Shown here piece after piece: positions 36,400 through 43,833 of a stretch of 64,000 bases of DNA; the stretch's first letter is position 1; every line of letters starts with the position of its first letter. Origin of the DNA: CAWCTB01 sp963798275 (lineage in GTDB: Bacteria; Acidobacteriota; Terriglobia; Terriglobales; Acidobacteriaceae); NCBI GenBank assembly GCA_963798275.1, contig CAWCTB010000009.1:1-64000 (forward strand), in the 5' to 3' direction. A model generated the notes under the pieces. The model was not told where the DNA came from. It saw only the letters and a program-made list of their open reading frames with translations, and did not search any database. The position numbers were made by a program, and so were the translations under genes.

Positions 36400-37103
36400 G
36401 CCTGCACCATCTCGAGGTACATGGCCCGGCGGGCCGCAGGTAGAGCGAGCGTCTCGGTTTCCGTCCAGCCGTAGGCCGAGGCAAGACTATGGACTTCCCA
36501 AAGAAGCCGCCGGGCGCGAGCCTCGATTTCGGCCCATACAAACGTGGCGATGTCGAGCGTCTCATCCCATTCGCGGCTGCATGTGGGACAGCGCAGGGCA
36601 AGCCGAATCTCTGCCATGGGATCGGCGGAGGCCATCTTCTCTTCGACTTCTTGCAGCATCGCTTCGGACCAGGCGAGAGACTCCGGCCCACTTACTCTGC
36701 AGCGCTGGAGCAGGCGAATCGCGGCTGTCTCCGAGTCGCTTGCGGCCATGACCGCCGCCAGGTCGCGGCTGGTGGGAAGACGGAAGCGCTCGCCTCCGAC
36801 CGTGAACGTTTCTTCCGGTTTCTGCTCTTCCCCTTGAGCCGTCATCAGCAGGTTGGCGTGAACATCGAATTCGACCTTCTCTCCGCAGCCGGGGCAGGAA
36901 GTCCAGCCCTGAAGACGGGAGCCGAAGGACATGCAATGCAAATCGAAAAGGGCGCGGTTGCGCCGGCCCAGCGGCCAGTCGGCCAGGTCGCCGGATGGGG
37001 AAGGAAGCGCCATGCTCAGAGCCAGAAGGCCCCGGTCCAGCGGATGCAAGCGACGTCCCCTTTCCCACATCTCGAGAATGTCGGAACTGGAGAAGGTCCG
37101 CAT
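36396..37103 (-). CDS. Zinc-ribbon-type eCIS/baseplate chaperone-like protein
   Basis: A 235-residue protein. Two CxxC pairs (SCPGCGEKV near residue 70 and RCPTCSREW near residue 170) could hold one zinc or two half-sites. The N-terminus, SSDILEMWERGRRLHPLDRG, then LLALSMALPSPSGDLADWPL and GRRNRALFDL, is a recurring helical opening of a protein family found between tube and terminator genes in eCIS loci, comparable to T4 gp26/gp51-like baseplate factors. The C-terminus EVHSLASAYGWTETETLALP also recurs. It has no transmembrane or signal segment. A role in baseplate assembly is an inference from position. Confidence 0.7.
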   Translation of the reverse strand: MRTFSSSDILEMWERGRRLHPLDRGLLALSMALPSPSGDLADWPLGRRNRALFDLHCMSFGSRLQGWTSCPGCGEKVEFDVHANLLMTAQGEEQKPEETFTVGGERFRLPTSRDLAAVMAASDSETAAIRLLQRCRVSGPESLAWSEAMLQEVEEKMASADPMAEIRLALRCPTCSREWDETLDIATFVWAEIEARARRLLWEVHSLASAYGWTETETLALPAARRAMYLEMVQA

Positions 37104-37104
37104 A

Positions 37105-37635
37105 TTAAGTGGCCACGGTGCTCAGCGTGGGCTCTGCCGGTTCGGTTACGCTGGTGTCGCGTTCGAAGCCCTCGTTTTCCAGCTTGAGGTGTTCAATGGC
37201 AATGGCATTGGCATTGGCATCGAGATCGGGCATCGCCTGATATTCCGAAACCCAGCAGCGATAGATCTTGTAGGCGATGACTAACTGTCCGGCCTCGTTA
37301 TAGAACTCCAGGTAGATATCCTTGCGGAAGTCGGCGAGGGAGACCTCCGATCCCAAGGCCGATCCGAAGTTCCAGACCTTGCCAGCCCAGTCATGGAATG
37401 CCATGTCCTGGGTGAGGCCTCGCTCGAGCGTGATTGGCTCGAATTTGTTGCGCCCGGGTGATTTGTAGGCGGTCGAGGGGTCGCCTCCGGACCTGTGCTC
37501 CACAACTTCGGTGGTGCGCTTCAGTCCGGTGAGCTTGCTGCCGCCATAGACATATTGACCGTCCCACTTCAGGCGGAACTTGAAATTCTTGTAGGGGTCA
37601 AGGCGCTTGGGATTCACGGGAAATGGTTGGGCCAT
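37105..37635 (-). CDS. Tail tube protein (gp19-like)
   Basis: A 176-residue protein. The pattern NPKRLDPYKNFKFRLKWDGQ, YVYGGSKLTGLKRTTEVVEH and RSGGDPSTAYKSPGRNKFEP, then ITLERGLTQDMAFHDWAGKV, is the phage T4 gp19-like inner-tube family (TIGR02241 type). ERGLT-x-D followed by FxxW is a conserved feature. Stacked hexamers form the hollow tube that carries cargo. Only one such gene is seen besides the initiator at 30068, where Afp and PVC have several. It lies 12 bases after the sheath stop and one base before the zinc-ribbon gene. The N-terminal extension MAQPFPVNPKRLD is as usual. Confidence 0.93.
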   Translation of the reverse strand: MAQPFPVNPKRLDPYKNFKFRLKWDGQYVYGGSKLTGLKRTTEVVEHRSGGDPSTAYKSPGRNKFEPITLERGLTQDMAFHDWAGKVWNFGSALGSEVSLADFRKDIYLEFYNEAGQLVIAYKIYRCWVSEYQAMPDLDANANAIAIEHLKLENEGFERDTSVTEPAEPTLSTVAT

Positions 37636-37647
37636 ATAACTCTCTCC

Positions 37648-39168
37648 TTAAGCTTGCAGCTGACCGGCCATCTGCTGGATCTGGATCACAACAAATTCCG
37701 CCGGATAGAGCGGCGCGAAGCCGACGAGGATATTCACGATTCCCAAATCGATGCTGGATTGCGGATTGTTTTCTCCGTCGCACTTCACGAAATAGGCCTG
37801 CTGCGGCGTGGTGCCCTGGAAAGCTCCCTGCAGAAAGAGGCCCTGCATAAAAGCGCCGACATTGAGCCGGATCTGGCTCCACAGGCGTTCATCGTTCGGC
37901 TCGAATACCACCCACTGCGTGCCGTCGTACAAACTGGACTCGAGGAACAACGCCAGCCGCCGTATGGGGACATACTTCCACTGCGAGCCGGCCTGGTCGT
38001 TGCCCTGCAAGGTGCGAGCGCCCCAAACTACGTCGCCATATACCTTGAATTGGCGAAGGCAGTTGATCGCCTGCGGGTTGAGTTCTCCGTTCTCCCCGTC
38101 GGTAAGAACATATTGCAGGCCCGAGACGCCCGTCAGGCTGGCGTCTATTCCGGCGGGCGCTTTCCAGACGCCGCGCGTCGAGTCGGTGCTGGCATAAATC
38201 CCAGCTACAAAGCCGCATGGCGGAAATAGCGTCGGACGGTTTCCGGCCAGCGGATCGGGCGCCTGAACCCAGGGGAAGTAGTACGCGGAATTGATGGAGA
38301 ACTGCCCGGTTATGCTGCCGGGAGTGCTGCCTACCGGACCCGAGGTGTTGAGACTGGAAACCTTGGCTGTCTGCGGCGCATCGACGATGTAGAAGGCGCG
38401 CTTATCGTTGCAATACTTCTGCAGCGTGCCGATGGTGGGGCCGTCGGTTTCGCCGGGAACACAGAGCAGATTGAAGATATCGACCCGGTCGAGCAGGAAA
38501 ACTCCGGCGGTGGGATCGGAAGTGAGCGCAGTCTCGAAATTGCCGTCATTCGGCTTGAGTACGGTTCCGTCCAGTCCACCCAGCAGCGGCACCGGTGGAG
38601 TAGTCAGGGGAGTGCTGGCGGGTGTTCCGGCGATCTGGGTAGCTGGATCGACGAACGTGATGTAGTTCGACTCGGCGTCAATCACCGTCACCACGTATTG
38701 CGGATCTGAACTGGTGGCCGATAAGTTCGGGAAGCTTTCCAGCACCTGCCCGCTCGCCATGCTTGAAACCTGGACCTGGAAACGCGTGGGATCGGCAATC
38801 TGGCGGGTTACGCTAACCTGGATGTCATTGCCCCAACCGCCGGGATTGCTGGCAAACAGGACCAGAGTTCCGCCGACCGTCGCAGTTGCCGTCTGCGCAT
38901 CCGTCCAGACCAGGCGCACGATGTAGGCCTGCTGGCCGCCATTGCCGAAGAACTGGTTGACCGCGTAGCCCAGGTAGTTGCCGGAGCTCAGGCCGCCGAA
39001 CTGCCTGGCAAAATCAGAAAAGCTCAGCACCAGGGTAGCTTCATCGGTCGGTCCCTTGGGGGCCCAGCCGACGAAAGCAGCAATGGACGTAGCGACACCC
39101 GTAATGGTGTGAACGCCGCTGGGTAGCTCCTCGATGTACACGCCCGGAAAGGTAAAGGTAGGGGGCAT
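37648..39168 (-). CDS. Contractile tail sheath protein
   Basis: A 506-residue protein. The opening TFPGVYIEELPSGVHTITGV with TSIAAFVGWAPKGPTDEATL and FARQFGGLSSGNYLGYAVNQ is the standard sheath N-terminus. The C-terminal domain holds DSTRGVWKAPAGIDASLTGV, INCLRQFKVYGDVVWGARTL and YVPIRRLALFLESSLYDGTQ, then WVVFEPNDERLWSQIRLNVG, the conserved sheath core. The end reads FVVIQIQQMAGQLQA. It polymerises around the tube and contracts. A single sheath gene contrasts with three in Afp/PVC. The ribosome-binding sequence is GAGGAG before ATG 39168. Confidence 0.96.
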   Translation of the reverse strand: MPPTFTFPGVYIEELPSGVHTITGVATSIAAFVGWAPKGPTDEATLVLSFSDFARQFGGLSSGNYLGYAVNQFFGNGGQQAYIVRLVWTDAQTATATVGGTLVLFASNPGGWGNDIQVSVTRQIADPTRFQVQVSSMASGQVLESFPNLSATSSDPQYVVTVIDAESNYITFVDPATQIAGTPASTPLTTPPVPLLGGLDGTVLKPNDGNFETALTSDPTAGVFLLDRVDIFNLLCVPGETDGPTIGTLQKYCNDKRAFYIVDAPQTAKVSSLNTSGPVGSTPGSITGQFSINSAYYFPWVQAPDPLAGNRPTLFPPCGFVAGIYASTDSTRGVWKAPAGIDASLTGVSGLQYVLTDGENGELNPQAINCLRQFKVYGDVVWGARTLQGNDQAGSQWKYVPIRRLALFLESSLYDGTQWVVFEPNDERLWSQIRLNVGAFMQGLFLQGAFQGTTPQQAYFVKCDGENNPQSSIDLGIVNILVGFAPLYPAEFVVIQIQQMAGQLQA

Positions 39169-39195
39169 GATTTGTTCTCCTCAAGCTTTCGTTTC

Positions 39196-39585
39196 TTAAG
39201 CCTTCCGGCCGGTAACCACCTGCACGTTGATGTCTTTGGTGAGTGTGTTGTTGAATGTGAGTTTTTGTGGAGACGCGGCACTGTTGAGAAAGCTCACGGC
39301 CCCGCTCCCCACCAGCAGATGTGGGCCGTCCAGAACATGCGACGTACCGACGGCGTCCACTGTGTAGCTGACTCCGGCATCGTATTGGCTGGAGCTGACC
39401 ACCAGGAACACCACATCTCCTGCTCCGGCGGAGGGCTGAATGGCTACTGCAACATTGCTGGTGCTCGCCGGTATGGTGAGCGCGACCACGTCGTAAGCTT
39501 CAAATGGGATATTCGGCTGATTCAGGGTGAAAGCCGGGCCTCCCGGAATCGTAGCTTGAAATTGCCAAGTGATGTTGTTGCTCAT
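39196..39585 (-). CDS. Small beta-rich protein upstream of the sheath, unknown function
   Basis: A 129-residue protein: NNITWQFQATIPGGPAFTLN, IPFEAYDVVALTIPAS, VAVAIQPSAGAGDVVFLVVS, then TYTV-like strands and SPQKLTFNNTLTKDINVQVV. The strand pattern suggests a compact beta-sandwich. It has no signal peptide, membrane segment or cysteines. It lies 27 bases before the sheath gene and 84 bases after the first small gene, so it is part of the same transcript. I do not recognise the family. A decoration or minor structural protein is a guess. Confidence 0.55.
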   Translation of the reverse strand: MSNNITWQFQATIPGGPAFTLNQPNIPFEAYDVVALTIPASTSNVAVAIQPSAGAGDVVFLVVSSSQYDAGVSYTVDAVGTSHVLDGPHLLVGSGAVSFLNSAASPQKLTFNNTLTKDINVQVVTGRKA

Positions 39586-39669
39586 CGAACTCTATCTCCA
39601 TTCCGTGCTGTGTCGAGTCGAAGCAGGCGCTTGTTCTCGAACTTCTTGCCGGCGCGCAGACCTGTCCAC

Positions 39670-39924
39670 CTACTCACAATTCAAGAGGCGCAGAGCGCCT
39701 ACCGGCAGCAGCACCGATTGTTGCGCCGTGATGCGAACCACCGCATAGGCCCGAGGGTTATTTCCCGAGTCGGAAAACTCCACGACCACTCCGTTGGCTT
39801 CGACGTCAGGGGTGAGGTTCGCCAGCACCTCGGACGGCTCAGGCAGGAAGACATCGGAGATCCGAAAGCTCACACGGTCGCCGATCTGCGCGCCCAAGCC
39901 GGCATCCATCGTCGATTTACCCAT
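39670..39924 (-). CDS. First small gene of the eCIS operon, unknown function
   Basis: 84 residues: MGKSTMDAGLGAQIGDRVSF, then RISDVFLPEPSEVLANLTPD, VVVEFSDSGNNPRAYAVVRI and a hydrophobic end SVLLPVGALRLLNC. The section around AQIGDRVSFRISDVF then VVEFSDSG is reminiscent of small regulatory or beta-barrel proteins, but I cannot place it. The start is uncertain: ATG 39924 lies at the predicted start point of the sigma-54-like promoter at 39936 and has no ribosome-binding site, and ATG 39909 has none either. It could be partly a leader sequence rather than a gene. Confidence 0.4.
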   Translation of the reverse strand: MGKSTMDAGLGAQIGDRVSFRISDVFLPEPSEVLANLTPDVEANGVVVEFSDSGNNPRAYAVVRITAQQSVLLPVGALRLLNCE

Positions 39925-39935
39925 CTACAAACGCA

Positions 39936-39951
39936 GGCAATTCGGGTTCCA
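39936..39951 (-). promoter_or_regulatory. Sigma-54-type -24/-12 promoter candidate before the eCIS operon
   Basis: On the minus strand the sequence reads TGGAACCCGAATTGCC, matching TGGCAC-N5-TTGC at GG (-24) and GC (-12) with the required 10-base gap; only the C of TGGC and the last base differ. It is upstream of the first small gene and the sheath. A sigma-54 activator gene lies 4 kb upstream. The predicted start is about 39925. Confidence 0.5.
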
Positions 39952-40334
39952 CGGGCCTGGCGGCTGCAAGCTTGTTTGAAAAGCAGGATGGACTGCGAAC
40001 ACTGTCGTGAAGAATCAGCACCTTGCAGCCGAGCGCGTACGCAGCTGGAAGATGAGGTGTGGGCTGCTCCGGGATTCCATTCCGCAAGAAGTGGCAGTGT
40101 CGTCATCGTCAAGCCAGTGAGTATCGCTGCACAAACGGGCGACGGGTTCGAGATGTGGGGTGTTCGGTGGTTAGCGTCGTGTGATTTTGCTCTGCCGGAG
40201 TTGGCATACACCTCTGCAGGAAGTGGCAGTGCGGGAGCGAGTACTCTTGAACCCGAGGTGCTACGAAAGGGCCTAGTGACGCAAGAAGCTTGAGTCGGGA
40301 CCTCGCGGGGCTCATGGCAGGCTGCGCGCCTGAC
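39952..40334. other. Gap between cargo-like gene and eCIS operon
   Basis: About 380 bases with no convincing gene on either strand. It would hold upstream binding sites for the promoter at 39936 if that promoter is real, but no strong palindrome was identified by eye. Confidence 0.4.
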
Positions 40335-42026
40335 TCAAAGCTTTTGCAGTTTCTTGGGCCACCAGGAAGGCATGATTCTTGCCATGACTTCGAGGAACTT
40401 CGCCGCCTGGTCTTTGGGCCACGAGTCGATCACGTTGTGCACCGCCTCCTCGACAAAGTGATCGACGGCTTCGCAGGAGCAAGCACACTTCAGTCCGTGG
40501 ATGTTGCCTCGAATACCTTCGTCTTTATTAAGCGCGATATCGATTTCTTTCTGGTGAAGCAGATCATGGTTCGCTTTCGTCGGTGACGCTTGGAAGTTCT
40601 GGAAGTAGGGGGGGAATTCCATGATTTCCGCGCTAATCTCGCTCAGGTAGAACTTTACGTTGAAGTCGCCGGTCGTTGGCCCATGGAAGACCACGGTATC
40701 CAGGTTGCAATCGGATTCTTTAGGAATTTTCTTTGCCGTGTCAGGGCTGCGATTGAAGTGACAGTGTTCGGCCTCGTGCAAGACAGTGGCGACGAGGCTC
40801 AGGGCCTGTGCGTTTTCGGCTGCGGTTCGGGGTGTGGTGCTGCTCATCAGTCGCTTCGCCCGGTTCTCCATTTCTGGGTACACCTGAATACAACAGCCGT
40901 CTTTGGGCGCTCCCTTGGGGATGCCTCCCGGAAAATCCTTGCAGTCAGGCGCCACCGCCCCCACATCCGCCGTGAGCCCCTCATCGATAAAGGGTCCCGA
41001 CGCCTCGGGAGGAATTTTGAAACCCGAGGCCTCCACCAGTTTCTTCAAGTTGGTGGCGGGCAAGCCTTGACGGGAGGGGGGAGGCGTGACCGGGGTTCCC
41101 GGCGGAGCGGCGGGATCGGGTGTGATCTCCTCCGCGTGGCCGACAATTACAGTGACTTCCGAGTGATGTCCGAAGACGCGCTCGACAAAACGTCCGGTAT
41201 CGCCGGGAATGAATTTGCAGTCGGAGCCATGCAGGCAGGGAGCGCGGCGAAGCGTGGGTACCGAATCGGACCGCTGCTGGATCACGTGAGCGAGTTCATG
41301 CGCCAGCAAACGCCGGCTGGAAGTGGAGGCAGGCGAATACTGAGCGCCCGCAAAGACGACATCGGGGCCAACCGTGTAAGCCAGCGCCCCAACGGCAGCG
41401 GCGGACTCGGCAGCAAGTGCATCATCATGCACTCGGACGTGGTTCAAATCGTATCCAAAGCGAGGCTCAAAGAAGGCACGCGTTGCCGTATCCAGGGGCT
41501 GACCCGGAGAGCGCAGCACCTGGTTGACGATGGGCGGTGCGGTGATCGCGGGTGTGGAGTGCCCCGAAGCGCCGGCGACCTGCTTCCTTTGCACGCGTCC
41601 ACGTTCGTCCTCGGATTGTTCCGCCTGGCACTTGTCGCAAGATCCGCCGCAGGAGCACTTGCGCTGCAGCGTGGGGGCACCGCTGCGTACTGAGGTGCTT
41701 GCCCGCGGCGCAGGATCGGGCATGCCCAGCACCTGCTCGGCGACGCGATCGGCTTCATGCTCCAGGGGATCGTCCACCGCGCCGACCTCCAACTTCGCCT
41801 GCATGGGCCACGGGAGCGGCAGCGGCGCGCGCCGGACCGGAAACTCAGGTGCACGATTTTCACCGGACGGGAAGATCGAAGTCCTCCCAAGACTCCAGGA
41901 AAACCCTGGCGGAGCGAAGCTCGCCTCCTCTGGCGAAAAGTACTCAGCCGAGGACTTAGACACCGGCGCAGGTTTGACTGCCTTCTTGGCCGACGACTCT
42001 TTGCTGAGGGAAACGCGTGCCAGCAT
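40335..42026 (-). CDS. DUF4157 cargo-like protein with a second HExxH motif (putative metallopeptidase effector)
   Basis: A 563-residue protein. Residues 1-48 form a leader (MLARVSLSKESSAKKAVKPA ... EYFSPEEASF ... FSWSLG) shared with the protein at 42399. Residues 65-140 hold a Pro-rich part and a Cys cluster (CSCGGSCDKC, 124-133). Residues 160-250 are DUF4157 with RFGYDLNHVRVHDDALAAES and LAHELAHVIQQ (H243-H247). The C-terminal part (260-563) is unlike other eCIS genes and has LVATVLHEAEHCHF (H417-E418-H421), a second zinc-protease-like motif, plus many Cys/His residues (GLKCACSCEAVDHFV). DUF4157 proteins are commonly cargo or cargo-associated in eCIS. A proteolytic toxin is inferred. It has its own sigma-54-like promoter at 42098. 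Confidence 0.8.
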   Translation of the reverse strand: MLARVSLSKESSAKKAVKPAPVSKSSAEYFSPEEASFAPPGFSWSLGRTSIFPSGENRAPEFPVRRAPLPLPWPMQAKLEVGAVDDPLEHEADRVAEQVLGMPDPAPRASTSVRSGAPTLQRKCSCGGSCDKCQAEQSEDERGRVQRKQVAGASGHSTPAITAPPIVNQVLRSPGQPLDTATRAFFEPRFGYDLNHVRVHDDALAAESAAAVGALAYTVGPDVVFAGAQYSPASTSSRRLLAHELAHVIQQRSDSVPTLRRAPCLHGSDCKFIPGDTGRFVERVFGHHSEVTVIVGHAEEITPDPAAPPGTPVTPPPSRQGLPATNLKKLVEASGFKIPPEASGPFIDEGLTADVGAVAPDCKDFPGGIPKGAPKDGCCIQVYPEMENRAKRLMSSTTPRTAAENAQALSLVATVLHEAEHCHFNRSPDTAKKIPKESDCNLDTVVFHGPTTGDFNVKFYLSEISAEIMEFPPYFQNFQASPTKANHDLLHQKEIDIALNKDEGIRGNIHGLKCACSCEAVDHFVEEAVHNVIDSWPKDQAAKFLEVMARIMPSWWPKKLQKL

Positions 42027-42097
42027 AACCGCTTACCTCGTCGGGAATCACTTCAGCTTCAGTTGGTACCTTCGAAGGACCTGCCTAGGGTATCGGG

Positions 42098-42113
42098 AGC
42101 AATTGGCGTTCCT
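42098..42113 (-). promoter_or_regulatory. Sigma-54-type -24/-12 promoter candidate before the first DUF4157 cargo-like gene
   Basis: The minus strand reads AGGAACGCCAATTGCT: GG at -24, AC at the right place, TTGC at -12 with consensus spacing. It strongly resembles the site at 39936 (shared GGAAC, then AATTGC). The predicted start is near 42087, giving a leader of about 60 bases to ATG 42026. Confidence 0.55.
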
Positions 42114-42398
42114 TTTTCGTTACGCGGCATCCGGGTCTGCGAAGGCAGTCTCATGAGCAAAATCGGGTACCTAGGACGGCAGCGAAAGTCCAGCGCAAAG
42201 ACGCTCAGGTTCTGAGACTCGTGACTACTGCCAGCTCTTGCAGTGCCGCACTCCGCCTAGTCTTGCTGTAGCGTTTTAACGATCTCATCAGCTCAACCGG
42301 CCCTGCGCGCAATGCCATCACCATTGCGATGCGAACTCATCTCGTGCTTCAGCGTTCTCGGAGAAACGGTTAGCTATCCAAGCAGCGAGCCGGCACGC
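42114..42398. other. Gap between the two DUF4157 genes
   Basis: About 285 bases. No gene or terminator is evident. The sequence would include upstream activator sites for the promoter at 42098. Confidence 0.4.
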
Positions 42399-43733
42399 TT
42401 ACGGATTGACATTGGACCCGGCAGACTGCGAGTTCTTGAGTCCGTTATATCTCTGCAAGATCCGCGTGTACTCTTCCATGGCAGACCCCCAATGCTCGGA
42501 AGCCAGGTCAACCATACATTCCTCGTCACCGGCTTGATCGGCACTGTCTTTGAGGTTCGACAAATCTGTAATCAAATTTCGAGCAAGGTTGCGGGCTTGC
42601 GAAATATCAGCGTCGATTGGAGCGGTATCGGTACCGGCCGGATTCGAAGCCAGGCGCTCCACCATTCCTTCAAAGTTTGCCATTGCCGGCCAAAGCTTCT
42701 TCTCGATTTTTTCCAGGTCATCATTAAATGCGCTCTCTGGGCAAGGAGGTTCGACCTCTGGCGGCTCCTTCGTTGGCCCTGCTTGCGTTTGGCCGAACTT
42801 GTAGGTGGAGACGTCCCGCCGAGTGGTGCCACCCGAGGGATTTACCCAAACTTCTACCTCAGACGCGGCGGTGCCAGTGTTTTCCATTTCCATAAAGCGC
42901 CATCCCTTGGCTTTGAGCTGTTCGGGACTCGGCCCGGAATTAGGCTGCCAATAGTCCAGATCAAACTGAGGCTTCCCGTGTTCAGCCACCTCACGGAACT
43001 TATGCGCGAAAGCGACGCCATATCGGGCCGCCATCTTGTCAACAACGATGGTTTTCTCCCCTGGCTTTAGATTTCTCCACGCGTGGTGCGCCTCGGCAGG
43101 ATAGCGCGCCAATTCGGCGAGCCTTGCCTCGTTCTTAGCCGCAGGATCAGGAGGAGCATCCGGCCTGTGACCTTTACCGTTACGGGCCAGGCCGACGCCG
43201 GTGTGGCAAGCGACGTTCACGAAAGGAACTCCGGTGGCGACAGCGTGGGCAGCCGATTGAGCGTCGCGTTCGTGCGGTGCGAACGCGTTGAGCGGAAGGT
43301 CGAGCCCGCCGCGGCTCTGCTGAACGACGTGGGCCAGCTCATGAGCCAGTAACGGCCGTCCGGCAACGGAGGCTAGTGATGGCTGACCGTGGCCAAGCAC
43401 GATGTGAGGGCCGACAGTATACGCCGTGGCACTTACCGATTCTGCGGATTCGGCGGCTCTCGCATCGCTGTGTATGCGGACATCGGAAAAGTCGTGGCGG
43501 AATCTGGACTCCATCGATGTCCTCGTTGTCGCATCGAGCGGCTGGCCAGGGGAGCGCAAGACTTCGTGGACGATGGGCGGGGCCGTAGATTGTCCAAGGT
43601 TCCAGGAAAACTTTGGCAGAGTGAACCTCCTCTCCTCCTCTGGCGAAAAGTACTCAGCCGTCTTAGACACCGGCGCAGGTCTGGCAACCTCCTTGGCCGA
43701 CGACTCTTTGTTGAGGGAGACGCGTGCCAGCAT
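42399..43733 (-). CDS. Second DUF4157 cargo-like protein with an unrelated C-terminus
   Basis: A 444-residue protein. The leader MLARVSLNKESSAKEVARPA ... AEYFSPEE ... FSWNLG copies that of the previous protein almost residue by residue. DUF4157 follows at residues 50-140 (RFRHDFSDVRIHSDARAAES, PLLAHELAHVVQQ, H131-H135). The rest (150-444) is a different, mostly helical domain: AKNEARLAELARYPAEAHHA, WRNLKPGEKTIVVDKMAARY and GVAFAHKFREVAEH, later SAFNDDLEKIEKKLWPAMAN. No toxin family is recognised. Same leader plus different C-terminus is the usual layout of polymorphic cargo. The start region is also duplicated at DNA level with 40335-42026. Confidence 0.8.
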   Translation of the reverse strand: MLARVSLNKESSAKEVARPAPVSKTAEYFSPEEERRFTLPKFSWNLGQSTAPPIVHEVLRSPGQPLDATTRTSMESRFRHDFSDVRIHSDARAAESAESVSATAYTVGPHIVLGHGQPSLASVAGRPLLAHELAHVVQQSRGGLDLPLNAFAPHERDAQSAAHAVATGVPFVNVACHTGVGLARNGKGHRPDAPPDPAAKNEARLAELARYPAEAHHAWRNLKPGEKTIVVDKMAARYGVAFAHKFREVAEHGKPQFDLDYWQPNSGPSPEQLKAKGWRFMEMENTGTAASEVEVWVNPSGGTTRRDVSTYKFGQTQAGPTKEPPEVEPPCPESAFNDDLEKIEKKLWPAMANFEGMVERLASNPAGTDTAPIDADISQARNLARNLITDLSNLKDSADQAGDEECMVDLASEHWGSAMEEYTRILQRYNGLKNSQSAGSNVNP

Positions 43734-43772
43734 AATCGCGCACCTCGCTGGGATTGGTCTGGCTTAGGGGCT

Positions 43773-43788
43773 TGCCCGGGACGTCCCT
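43773..43788 (-). promoter_or_regulatory. Possible sigma-54-type promoter before the second DUF4157 gene
   Basis: The minus strand reads AGGGACGTCCCGGGCA: GG, AC-G and GC-A fall at consensus positions, but the two T's of the -12 element are GG. Weaker than the other two sites; noted because it sits 40 bases before the start of a gene with the same leader as the one served by the site at 42098. Confidence 0.3.
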
Positions 43789-43833
43789 GTCGCCGCCGGG
43801 CCCCCTTCTTGCTCCTGGAACGATCCTACCGGC

